Origin: GCA-2705995 sp048267965
GTDB taxonomy: Bacteria > Bacteroidota > Bacteroidia > Flavobacteriales_G > Salibacteraceae
Direction of reading: 5' to 3'
NCBI GenBank assembly: GCA_048267965.1
Contig: JBLWWK010000001.1
Coordinates: 660,771-724,770, forward strand
Length of the DNA stretch: 64,000 bases
Made by a program: the position numbers and the translations under genes. The notes below the pieces were generated by a model. The model was not told where the DNA came from. It made no database searches and was given only the letters and a program-made list of their open reading frames with translations. Of this stretch, positions 7,308-15,334 are shown one piece after another (within the stretch, counting starts at the first letter, position 1; each line of letters begins with the position of its first letter).

Positions 7308-8752
7308 GAGTAGAAGAACTTATAGCTATAATAAATGACTTGGTAAAACAGCCAAAAGAAAGTGAATGGGTAGAGTTTAAATTAAACTTTCATTCTGAGC
7401 AAGAAATTGGTGAGCGTATTTCTGCCTTAGCCAATGGAGCAGCCATTAATAATCAAGATTATGGTTATTTGGTATTTGGCATTCAAGATGAAACGCACCT
7501 TATTAAAGGAACCACTTTTAAACCCAAAAAACACAAAAAAGGAAACGAAGAATTAGAAAACTGGTTGGCACAGCGTTTAGACCCACGCATAGATTTTAGA
7601 ATCTATGAATTTACTTATGACGATACCAGAAATATTAGCCTATTTGTAATACCGGCTGCACAAAATAAACCTGTAGATTTTATACACAAAGCTTACATTC
7701 GAATAGGTAGTATTACAAGAAACCTCGGGGAGTTTCCAGAAAAAGAACGCAAAATTTGGCGTAAAACAGGCAAACCGTATGAGCTAGAAACCGCAAAAAG
7801 TAACCTATCAGCTTCAGATGTAGTCAGACTGTTGAGTACCGAAACGTATTTCGACTTGATGAAAACTCCATACCCATCCAATCAAAGTGGCGTTATAGAA
7901 AAGTTTATCAATGAAAATTTAGTTATAAAAACACATCAAGCGTATGCTATTACTAATCTAGGCGCTATACTATTTGCTAAAAATCTTCAAGAGTTTGAGG
8001 CTGTTCAAAGAAAATCGGTCAGAGTAATTATTTACAAGGGTAAGAATAAAGTTGAAACCGTTAGGGAACAGATAGGAGTAAAAGGCTATGCATTAGGTTT
8101 TGCAGGTTTGGTAGATTGGGTGAATAGTCAATTACCAGCCAATGAAGAAATAGGCAAAGTATTAAGAAAAGAATCTCGCATGTATCCCGAAATAGCCATT
8201 AGAGAATTGGTGGCTAATGCTTTAATTCATCAAGATTTGTCTGTAAAAGGTTTTCCTATGATCGAAGTTTTTAGTGATAGAATTGAAATTTCTAACCCAG
8301 GCAATCCATTAATAACACCTGATCGATTTATTGATTCCTATATTTCAAGAAATGAAAAATTAGCAGATTTAATGCGGAGAATGGGGTTTTGTGAAGAGAA
8401 AGGTAGCGGCTTAGATAAAGTTATCTTTTACAATGAAATATATCAACTACCTCCAATTAATGTAATAACAGATGAAAATAGAACAAGAGTTACTATGTTT
8501 AGCTACAAAAGGCTAAATGATTTAGATAAAAAAGAAAAAATAAGAGCCTGTTATCAGCATGCCTGTTTAAAGTGGGTTTCTAATGAAAAAATGAGTAACC
8601 AAAGTTTACGAGAACGTTTTCAAATTGAAGATAAAAATGCTGCTATAGCATCTAGAATAATTAAAGATACATTTGAATCTGGCATGATAAAGGAAGATGA
8701 CCCAGAAAGCAAATCAAGAAAACATAGAGCATATGTCCCGTTTTGGGCATAA
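7304..8752 (+). CDS. AlbA_2 (Schlafen-like) domain protein with GHKL-type ATP-binding domain
   Basis: The 482-residue protein begins with an AlbA_2/Schlafen core at residues ~10-135: E-S-E-W-V-E-F-K-L-N, A-L-A-N-G-A, G-Y-L-V-F-G-I-Q-D, and Y-I-R-I-G-S-I-T-R. A middle segment carries A-I-T-N-L-G-A-I-L-F-A, and residues ~290-365 hold a histidine-kinase-like ATP-binding domain: R-E-L-V-A-N-A-L-I-H-Q-D, then I-E-I-S-N-P-G-N-P. Such proteins were long labelled RecG-like or transcriptional regulators and are frequent inside Bacteroidota type I loci. The gene overlaps hsdS by four bases and precedes hsdR, so it belongs to the same transcript. The exact role is unknown. Confidence 0.85.
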   Translation: MRVEELIAIINDLVKQPKESEWVEFKLNFHSEQEIGERISALANGAAINNQDYGYLVFGIQDETHLIKGTTFKPKKHKKGNEELENWLAQRLDPRIDFRIYEFTYDDTRNISLFVIPAAQNKPVDFIHKAYIRIGSITRNLGEFPEKERKIWRKTGKPYELETAKSNLSASDVVRLLSTETYFDLMKTPYPSNQSGVIEKFINENLVIKTHQAYAITNLGAILFAKNLQEFEAVQRKSVRVIIYKGKNKVETVREQIGVKGYALGFAGLVDWVNSQLPANEEIGKVLRKESRMYPEIAIRELVANALIHQDLSVKGFPMIEVFSDRIEISNPGNPLITPDRFIDSYISRNEKLADLMRRMGFCEEKGSGLDKVIFYNEIYQLPPINVITDENRTRVTMFSYKRLNDLDKKEKIRACYQHACLKWVSNEKMSNQSLRERFQIEDKNAAIASRIIKDTFESGMIKEDDPESKSRKHRAYVPFWA

Positions 8753-8756
8753 TTTT

Positions 8757-8840
8757 TATTTGATGGTTATTTGACAAGTATTGTGAGTAAGTTGTTGATA
8801 GCCTTGAATATCAAGGGTTTTCTATTTGATGGTTATTTGA
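8757..8840 (+). repeat. Pair of 18-bp direct repeats before hsdR
   Basis: TATTTGATGGTTATTTGA is present exactly at 8757-8774 and at 8823-8840, 66 bp apart. It fills much of the 110-bp gap between the ATPase gene and hsdR, the only real intergenic gap in the locus. It may be an operator or a slippage product. Confidence 0.8.
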
Positions 8841-8862
8841 TTTTAAACATAAAAAAGCTAAA

Positions 8863-11349
8863 ATGAACGAAGCACAAACCAAACACGATTTAATAGAACC
8901 TGCTTTACGTAAGGCAGGTTGGGGCATTGTAGAAGGCAGTCGTATGCGTTTGGAGTTTCCTATTACCAAAGGTCGTCTGATTGGTCAAAATAGACGTGCT
9001 ACACCTTTGTTTGCTGATTATGTGTTAGAGTACAAAAACAGACAAATAGGCATTGTAGAAGCCAAAAAACGAGACGACTACTACACACAAGGTTTAGGAC
9101 AAGCCAAAGACTACGCAGAGCGTTTAAATATTCGCTTTACGTATTGCACTAATGGCTTGCAGATTTACGGTGCAGATATGCAAGAAGGCACAGAAGGTGA
9201 TGTATCTAAATATCCAACACCTGATGAGCTTTGGGAAATGTGTTATCCTGAGCCTGTCGAAGGAACCGACCAACACAGCCTAAGTGAATTAAAAGAAATA
9301 CAAAATTGGAAAGAGCGTTTGTTTGCCATTCCGTTTGAAGACAGAGGAGGCACTTGGCAACCAAGATATTATCAGCAAAATGCTATTGCCAAAGTATTGG
9401 AAGCTGTAGCCGAGAAAAAGGATAGAATACTACTCACATTGGCCACAGGAACAGGAAAGACAGCCATAGCCTTTCAAATTGCTTGGAAGTTATTTCATGC
9501 CAAATGGAATTTAAGACGTGATGGAAGCCGCGCTCCACGCATATTATTCTTAGCAGACCGAAATATACTAGCTGATCAGGCTTTTAATGCTTTCAATGCA
9601 TTTGATGCCATAGATGAAAACATAAAAGTTCGTATTCGCCCTTCCGAGATAAGGAAGAAAGGTAGTGTGCCTAAAAATGGCAATGTCTTTTTTACCATTT
9701 TTCAAAGTTTCATGACCAATGTAAAAAACGAAACAGAAATTGAGAACCAAAGACATGCAGCTGAATCACAAGTGATATATAACGTAGAAAATTTCAATTT
9801 CGGGCAATATCCAACTGATTTCTTCGACTTTATAATCATAGACGAATGCCACAGAGGTGGAGCTAATGACGAAAGCTCTTGGCGAGCCATAATGGACTAC
9901 TTCTCACCTGCTGTACAACTTGGTTTAACCGCCACACCAAAACGAGATGTAAACGGAGACACCTATGACTATTTTGGCGACCCAGTTTACAGCTACAAAC
10001 TAAAAGATGGTATCAATGACGGTTTTTTAACACCATTTAAGGTCAAGGAAATTGACACCACCATTGATGAATACACTTACACTTCGGATGATGAAGTGGA
10101 AGGCGAAATTGAAGAAGGAAGAGTATATACAGAAGCCGATTTCAACAGAATAATTGAGATTAAAGCAAGAGAAGAATATCGAGTTAAACTCTTTATGGAT
10201 TTGATAAATCAAAATCAGAAAACCTTGGTTTTTTGTGCTACTCAAATTCATGCAGCAGCAGTAAGAGATTTAATCAATCAATACCGAAATAATACTTGTG
10301 CTGAGCGCAGTCGAAGTACAAACTACTGCCATAGAGTAACAGCAGATGATGGAAAAATTGGAGAGCAACATTTACGTGATTTTCAAGACAACGAAAAAAG
10401 TATTCCAACCATATTAACTACATCTCAAAAATTGAGTACAGGAGTTGATGCACCTGAAATCAGAAACATTGTTTTAATGCGACCTGTGAACTCAATGGTT
10501 GAGTTTAAACAAATAGTTGGTAGAGGCACTCGCCTTTTTGATGGGAAAGACTATTTCACAATTTTTGATTTTGTAAATGCCCACAATCATTTTCAAGACC
10601 CTGAATGGGATGGAGAACCTTTAGAACCTGAACCACCAACAGGAGGTAGCACACCAAGACCTTGCAACATTTGTGGAGAGAGACCATGTGTATGTGAACA
10701 ACCTGAACCAGAACCCTGTTCTGAATGTGATAATATTCCTTGTGTTTGCGAAACACCGCCAAGGCAAATTATTAAAGTAAAATTGTCTGACAATAAAGTG
10801 CGTGAAATTGATTCAATGATTAAAACGTCTTTTTGGAGTCCTTCAGGAACACCTATTTCGTCACAAGAATTTATAGAACAACTATTTGATGATTTGCCAG
10901 AGTTCTTCAAAAGCGAAGATGAACTGCGCAAAATTTGGAGTCTGCCAAGCACAAGAAAAAAGCTTTTGACAGAACTAAGCGAAAAAGGATACACCAATTC
11001 ACAATTAGAAGAATTGAGAAACTTAATACACGGAGAAGACAGCGACCTTTTTGATGTATTGAGTTACGTATCTTATCACAAAGACCTTGTTCCAAGATTA
11101 GAACGAGCAACAAGAGCTAAAATTCAGTTGAACGATTACAATCAGAAACAACAAGAGTTCTTGAATTTTGTATTGGAGCAATACGTAAAAGAAGGAGTTA
11201 ACGAATTGGACGATTCAAAACTTCCTGACTTATTGGAGTTGAAATACAAGGCAATTGCAGATGCAAAGAAAGAATTAGGAGATATAAGATCGATTCGAGA
11301 AACCTTTATTGGGTTTCAAGAACATTTGTATCAAGAAAGAGCAATATAG
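8863..11349 (+). CDS. hsdR: Type I restriction endonuclease subunit R (EcoEI/EcoA-like)
   Basis: The 828-residue protein has the nuclease domain first: F-A-D-Y at 50-53 and the E-A-K of I-V-E-A-K-K at 66-68 form the PD-(D/E)XK centre. The helicase follows with Walker A L-A-T-G-T-G-K-T at 193-200, the DEAD-type box D-E-C-H at 327-330, T-A-T-P-K at 356-360, and motif VI V-G-R-G-T-R at 552-557. The C-terminal domain interacts with HsdM/S in this family. Residues 601-629 hold two C-x2-C-x4-C-x-C units. Two in-frame CTGAG..CGAAG repeats encode P-E-P-V-E-G near residue 129 and A-E-R-S-R-S near residue 480. It translocates DNA and cuts unmethylated DNA away from the site. Confidence 0.95.
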   Translation: MNEAQTKHDLIEPALRKAGWGIVEGSRMRLEFPITKGRLIGQNRRATPLFADYVLEYKNRQIGIVEAKKRDDYYTQGLGQAKDYAERLNIRFTYCTNGLQIYGADMQEGTEGDVSKYPTPDELWEMCYPEPVEGTDQHSLSELKEIQNWKERLFAIPFEDRGGTWQPRYYQQNAIAKVLEAVAEKKDRILLTLATGTGKTAIAFQIAWKLFHAKWNLRRDGSRAPRILFLADRNILADQAFNAFNAFDAIDENIKVRIRPSEIRKKGSVPKNGNVFFTIFQSFMTNVKNETEIENQRHAAESQVIYNVENFNFGQYPTDFFDFIIIDECHRGGANDESSWRAIMDYFSPAVQLGLTATPKRDVNGDTYDYFGDPVYSYKLKDGINDGFLTPFKVKEIDTTIDEYTYTSDDEVEGEIEEGRVYTEADFNRIIEIKAREEYRVKLFMDLINQNQKTLVFCATQIHAAAVRDLINQYRNNTCAERSRSTNYCHRVTADDGKIGEQHLRDFQDNEKSIPTILTTSQKLSTGVDAPEIRNIVLMRPVNSMVEFKQIVGRGTRLFDGKDYFTIFDFVNAHNHFQDPEWDGEPLEPEPPTGGSTPRPCNICGERPCVCEQPEPEPCSECDNIPCVCETPPRQIIKVKLSDNKVREIDSMIKTSFWSPSGTPISSQEFIEQLFDDLPEFFKSEDELRKIWSLPSTRKKLLTELSEKGYTNSQLEELRNLIHGEDSDLFDVLSYVSYHKDLVPRLERATRAKIQLNDYNQKQQEFLNFVLEQYVKEGVNELDDSKLPDLLELKYKAIADAKKELGDIRSIRETFIGFQEHLYQERAI

Positions 11350-11743
11350 AGTAAATTCATACCCACTATGCCAATACACAAGGCTACTGCACATTGGTAT
11401 TTACTCATCGGCATTATGATTTGAAAAAGGGTTTGTGAACCTACGTTTTGTGCATGTGAATGTCTCCAAAAAAATCAACCTCAAAAAAAGAGGTCTGATT
11501 TTTTTAAGCTGATTATTTCTTGATGTAGAAAAGCAACTCGGTGAACGTTGCTTTCAAAGCAAGTGATACAACGGGTTCCTACCGTTATGTGTATTCTAGA
11601 AAGGGTTATTCTGCTCTTCTGTTTAATAGTCTCTTTCATCTCCCTCTTTTCTAAAATACCTACAATGGGGTATTGCTCACCAAGGGTTCGTCTAATACAT
11701 TTGCGGCACTTTATTTAGACTTAATACAAATAAACAAGCATTG
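11350..11743. other. Intergenic stretch between hsdR and the iron operon
   Basis: No gene is seen in this 394-bp stretch. It holds one GTAGGAACC word on the minus strand at 11574-11582, a short CCTC / GAGG hairpin followed by a T-run near 11480-11512 that could stop hsdR transcription, and the promoter listed at 11672-11703. Confidence 0.6.
11672..11703 (+). promoter_or_regulatory. Bacteroidota-type promoter of the iron operon
   Basis: A TATTG element at 11671-11675 and TACATTTG at 11696-11703 fit the -33 TTG / -7 TAnnTTTG consensus with a 20-bp spacer. The start codon of the DUF4856 gene lies 40 bp downstream. No Fur box was recognised with confidence. Confidence 0.6.
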
Positions 11744-12871
11744 ATGAATACTTGGAAAAAAGCCGCAATCCTATCTTTAAGCACTCTCGCTTTCTTTACA
11801 TCGTGTAAAGATGATGACGATGATAATAACAAGTCAACCGGAATCACAATTCCTACAGAATACGTAAGCGCAGACTTCAGCACCAATGCTTCTGCTGAGC
11901 TGAACATGGTAGCCTCTTTGAATTCACTTACATCAGCTATGAAAGTAGCAGACGGTGGAAATACAGTAGTGATCGAAGATTTAAAAGCTTCTTGGGAAAA
12001 TACAGCACTTAAAGACGAAACTTCTTTTAACTACATTCAAATAGTTAATGAGCAATTGCCAACACTTGTAACTGCTAGTGGTTCTGGTACGTTCGATTGG
12101 AATACGGCTCCTAGTAACACAGGTGGTCATTTCGAAGGAAGAGTTTTTGGTCCTGAAGGTTTAGAATGTGTACAAATGGTAGAAAAAGGCCTTTTTGGTG
12201 CTGCATTGTACAACCAAGCGCGCGATATTGTTAACACATTAGGTAACGATATTACTGCAGAAGATATTGATCGTTTAGTTGCTTTATTTGGTGCAACTCC
12301 AGCTTTTTCTAATTCAGATAACGTTGCAGAAAATGCCGATAAATTAGCCGCAAAATATGCCGCTCGTAGAACGCCTGCTTCAGGTGGTTTGTACTTAGAT
12401 ATGAAACAAAATTTTATTCGTGCTAAGGCGTATGCAGCTGCTGGTGCTAGCTACAATTCTCAAAAAGCAATGGCTTTAGAGAACTTGTTGCAAGACTGGG
12501 AAAAATCAATTGCTGCCACTACTATCAACTATTTATATTCAACCATCGATAAGCTTTCACAAACAAATCCAGACGATGCGGCTATCGAAGATGGTATGCA
12601 CGCGTTTTCAGAATCAACTGGATTCTTAGCAGGTGTAGTTTCTATCAATAGTTCAGATAGAATTATTTCTGATCAAGACGGAGATAACATTTTAAGTCTA
12701 ATGAAAGCGCCTATGGACGATGTTGCAACGGCTTATTTATTTGTAACCGATGCGGCAAACGAATTAGGTGACTTAACTACCGCTATTAACGAACTACAAA
12801 CAGTTTATGGTTTTTCTAACGAAGAAATGGAAGGTTTCAAGAAAAACTGGGTAAAAGAAGAAGGTAGATAA
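11744..12871 (+). CDS. DUF4856 family lipoprotein (iron operon)
   Basis: The 375-residue protein starts at the ATG at 11744; an adjacent TTG upstream is not needed. It has a lipoprotein signal (A-I-L-S-L-S-T-L-A-F-F-T-S-C) followed by a run of five aspartates. The mature part begins with I-P-T-E-Y-V-S-A-D-F-S, typical of DUF4856. In Bacteroidota DUF4856 genes usually stand directly before an imelysin gene, as here (7-bp gap), which links the protein to iron handling at the cell surface. A biochemical activity is not established. Confidence 0.85.
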   Translation: MNTWKKAAILSLSTLAFFTSCKDDDDDNNKSTGITIPTEYVSADFSTNASAELNMVASLNSLTSAMKVADGGNTVVIEDLKASWENTALKDETSFNYIQIVNEQLPTLVTASGSGTFDWNTAPSNTGGHFEGRVFGPEGLECVQMVEKGLFGAALYNQARDIVNTLGNDITAEDIDRLVALFGATPAFSNSDNVAENADKLAAKYAARRTPASGGLYLDMKQNFIRAKAYAAAGASYNSQKAMALENLLQDWEKSIAATTINYLYSTIDKLSQTNPDDAAIEDGMHAFSESTGFLAGVVSINSSDRIISDQDGDNILSLMKAPMDDVATAYLFVTDAANELGDLTTAINELQTVYGFSNEEMEGFKKNWVKEEGR

Positions 12872-12878
12872 TTACTTC

Positions 12879-13976
12879 ATGAAGAAATATAGCATAAGCA
12901 TGTCAATAGCACTGTTCCTTTTTGGGGCAGTGCTTTTGTGCGTTAGTTGCGAAGACGATAAAGACGATAACAAGCCGTCTGCATCTTTCGATAGAACGGA
13001 GCTTTTAGCACATTACGATCAGCAGATTCTTTATCCTGCTCTTACAGAGTTAAAAACTTCTGCTGAAACCTTGAAGAGTAGCGTTTATGCGTTAAGTGTA
13101 AATCGCACACCAGAAAACCTAGAAACGGCTCAAAACGCTTGGATGGCGGCTGCCAATGGTTACGCGGGTTGTTTTAGCATCAATTTTGGTCCGGGTGAAA
13201 CGTTGTTTGGCTCTTTTGCTGAAAACGTAGGAACCTTCCCCGTTAGCGAACAAAAAATCAGTTCCTATATAACCAATGCCGATACAACGCACGCCAATTT
13301 CGATCGAGATACACGAGGCATTTACGGTTTAGAATACCTTTTATTTCAATCGGGAGCTTTTTCTGATTTTTCTGATGCTGACTATGCGGCTTATGCCAGA
13401 AGTACTTCTGCTCATTTGTTAGAAGAAGTAACCAAAATGGTTTCGGGCTGGGAAGGTTACAGAACGGGTTTTTCACAAGACAACGGAACGGGCTCTTCGA
13501 GTAGCATTACCGAAATGTACAACGAGTGGCTAAAAGGTTTCGAATTGGTGAAGAACTTTATGGTTGGGGTTCCGGCCGGCTTGAGAATTGGTCAAAACGC
13601 AGCAGCTCCAGAACAAGTAGCTGGTTTTTACAGTAAACAAAGCAAAGCGTTGTTACGTCAGCATCTATTGCACATCGAAGCCATGTATTTTGGAGCCGAA
13701 TTACCGCAAGGCGAAAACGCTGTTGGCTTTGACGATTATTTGTTAACTACTGTTGGCGGTAGTGCGGTACTCGAAGAAACTAAAACTCAATGGAGTGCTA
13801 TTTGGAGTGCTTTTAATGCATTGCCAGATGCCCCGTTAGACGAGTTGGTGGTTTCTCACCCAAACGAAATAGACGCTCTTTACACAGAATTATCGAAGCA
13901 TACGCGCTTTTTCAAAAGTGAGCTAGCTTCTCGTTTAGGCTTAACCATTACCTACGATAGTGGAGATGGTGATTAA
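12879..13976 (+). CDS. Imelysin family protein (IrpA/insulin-cleaving-like lipoprotein)
   Basis: The 365-residue protein has a lipoprotein signal ending in L-L-C-V-S-C and an acidic linker. The imelysin fold is shown by L-x-x-x-Q-N-A-W-M-A-A near residue 88, the N-F-G-P-G-E-T region, and R-G-I-Y-G-L-E-Y-L-L-F near residue 148, which corresponds to the G-x-H-x-x-E-Y-L-L-F-type motif of this family with H replaced by Y. Imelysin-like proteins are periplasmic or surface iron-uptake components. It overlaps the next gene by one base. Confidence 0.88.
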   Translation: MKKYSISMSIALFLFGAVLLCVSCEDDKDDNKPSASFDRTELLAHYDQQILYPALTELKTSAETLKSSVYALSVNRTPENLETAQNAWMAAANGYAGCFSINFGPGETLFGSFAENVGTFPVSEQKISSYITNADTTHANFDRDTRGIYGLEYLLFQSGAFSDFSDADYAAYARSTSAHLLEEVTKMVSGWEGYRTGFSQDNGTGSSSSITEMYNEWLKGFELVKNFMVGVPAGLRIGQNAAAPEQVAGFYSKQSKALLRQHLLHIEAMYFGAELPQGENAVGFDDYLLTTVGGSAVLEETKTQWSAIWSAFNALPDAPLDELVVSHPNEIDALYTELSKHTRFFKSELASRLGLTITYDSGDGD

Positions 13977-15334
13977 TGAAATTAACGGGTCAACATATTT
14001 TATTCTGGGCCAATAAACCCACTTCAGCAGCACCCGCGGCCATGTTCCGGGTGCTTTTTGGTTTATTAATGGCTTTTAATACCGTCCGTTTTTGGTATTT
14101 CGGTTGGATAGAAGATCATTTTATCAACCCTACTTTTCACTTCACTTATTTTGGTTTCGATTGGGTGCATCCTCTTCCGGCTTTTTGGATGTATACCTTA
14201 CACGTTGTGGCTTTTATGGCTGCTCTTTTGATTATGGTAGGATGGCTCTACCGCTGGGCTACCATCGTTTTTTTCGTGCTGTTTACCTACTTCGAACTGA
14301 TCGATCTTACTTACTACTTAAACCATTATTATTTCATTAGTTTAATGAGCGGCATCATCGTTTTTTTGCCGTTAAACCGTTACTTCTCGCTCGATGTTCG
14401 TTTTAATCGAGTATCAGAATTAAAAGAATTTCCCCAATGGCCCTTGCGACTTATCCAATTTCAAATTGCCGTTGTTTACGTGTATGCAGGACTAGCAAAA
14501 CTCAATTACGATTGGTTATTTCAAGCATTGCCACTTCGCATGTGGTTGCCCGCCAACTCAGATATGCCTCTTTTAGGGCCGTTGTTTAATTACCCAGAAA
14601 CCAGTTTTGTATTTAGCTGGGCAGGCATGCTTTATGATACGTTTATCGTTTTCTTTTTAATGTGGCGCAAAACGCGTTTGCCAGCCTATTTTGCAGTCGT
14701 TTTCTTTCACGGGGTAACGGCTTGGTTGTTTCAGATTGGTGTTTTTCCACTTGTGATGAGCATCTTGGTATTGGTGTTTTTCTCTTCTAGTTTTCACGAG
14801 AAAATGATTGAAAGAATGAGAAAATGGGTTCCTACCTTTAAAGGAATTCAGCGTAAAATGGCAGCGCCACCCGTTCAATTAAAATTTACGGGTTTAGTAG
14901 TAGTAATCGCCTTTGTAGCATTTCAGTTATTGTTTCCTTGGCGGTTTGTCTTGTATCCCGGCAATATGTTTTGGACCGAAGAAGCTTACCGCTTTGGCTG
15001 GCGGGTAATGTTGGTAGAAAAGGCAGGAACCGCTCAGTTTTTTGTGAAAAATAATGCCACGGGTAAAGAAGGAGAAGTGTATAATCGCGAGTTTTTAAAT
15101 GCTCACCAAGAAAAGCAAATGAGTTTTCAGCCCGATATGATTTTGCAGTTTGCTCATTATTTGAAAGATTTTTACCAAAATAAAGGCGTAAAAAGTGTTT
15201 CTGTGCGGTGCGAAGCGTGGGTAACGCTGAATGGCCGACCTAGTCAGCTGTTGTTCGATCCGCAACTTGATTTAACAAAAATCGAAGATTCTTGGGCTCC
15301 CAAAACATGGTTAAATCCGTTGATAGAAGAATGA
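13976..15334 (+). CDS. HTTM-domain membrane protein (gamma-carboxylase-like)
   Basis: The 452-residue protein begins with a short tail and at least eight hydrophobic segments, including F-R-V-L-F-G-L-L-M-A-F and V-Y-V-Y-A-G-L-A-K-L-N, the signature of HTTM proteins, the fold of vitamin-K-dependent gamma-carboxylase. A soluble C-terminal part of about 130 residues follows. It is the third gene of the DUF4856 / imelysin / HTTM / TonB-receptor operon common in Bacteroidota. The reaction is unknown. TAATG and ATGA overlaps join it to both neighbours. Confidence 0.87.
   Translation: MKLTGQHILFWANKPTSAAPAAMFRVLFGLLMAFNTVRFWYFGWIEDHFINPTFHFTYFGFDWVHPLPAFWMYTLHVVAFMAALLIMVGWLYRWATIVFFVLFTYFELIDLTYYLNHYYFISLMSGIIVFLPLNRYFSLDVRFNRVSELKEFPQWPLRLIQFQIAVVYVYAGLAKLNYDWLFQALPLRMWLPANSDMPLLGPLFNYPETSFVFSWAGMLYDTFIVFFLMWRKTRLPAYFAVVFFHGVTAWLFQIGVFPLVMSILVLVFFSSSFHEKMIERMRKWVPTFKGIQRKMAAPPVQLKFTGLVVVIAFVAFQLLFPWRFVLYPGNMFWTEEAYRFGWRVMLVEKAGTAQFFVKNNATGKEGEVYNREFLNAHQEKQMSFQPDMILQFAHYLKDFYQNKGVKSVSVRCEAWVTLNGRPSQLLFDPQLDLTKIEDSWAPKTWLNPLIEE

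Noticed and set aside
12879..13976. Insulin-cleaving peptidase activity for imelysin
   Set aside because: The sequence supports the imelysin fold, but family members are better linked with iron uptake and the G-x-H-x-x-E motif has Y for H.
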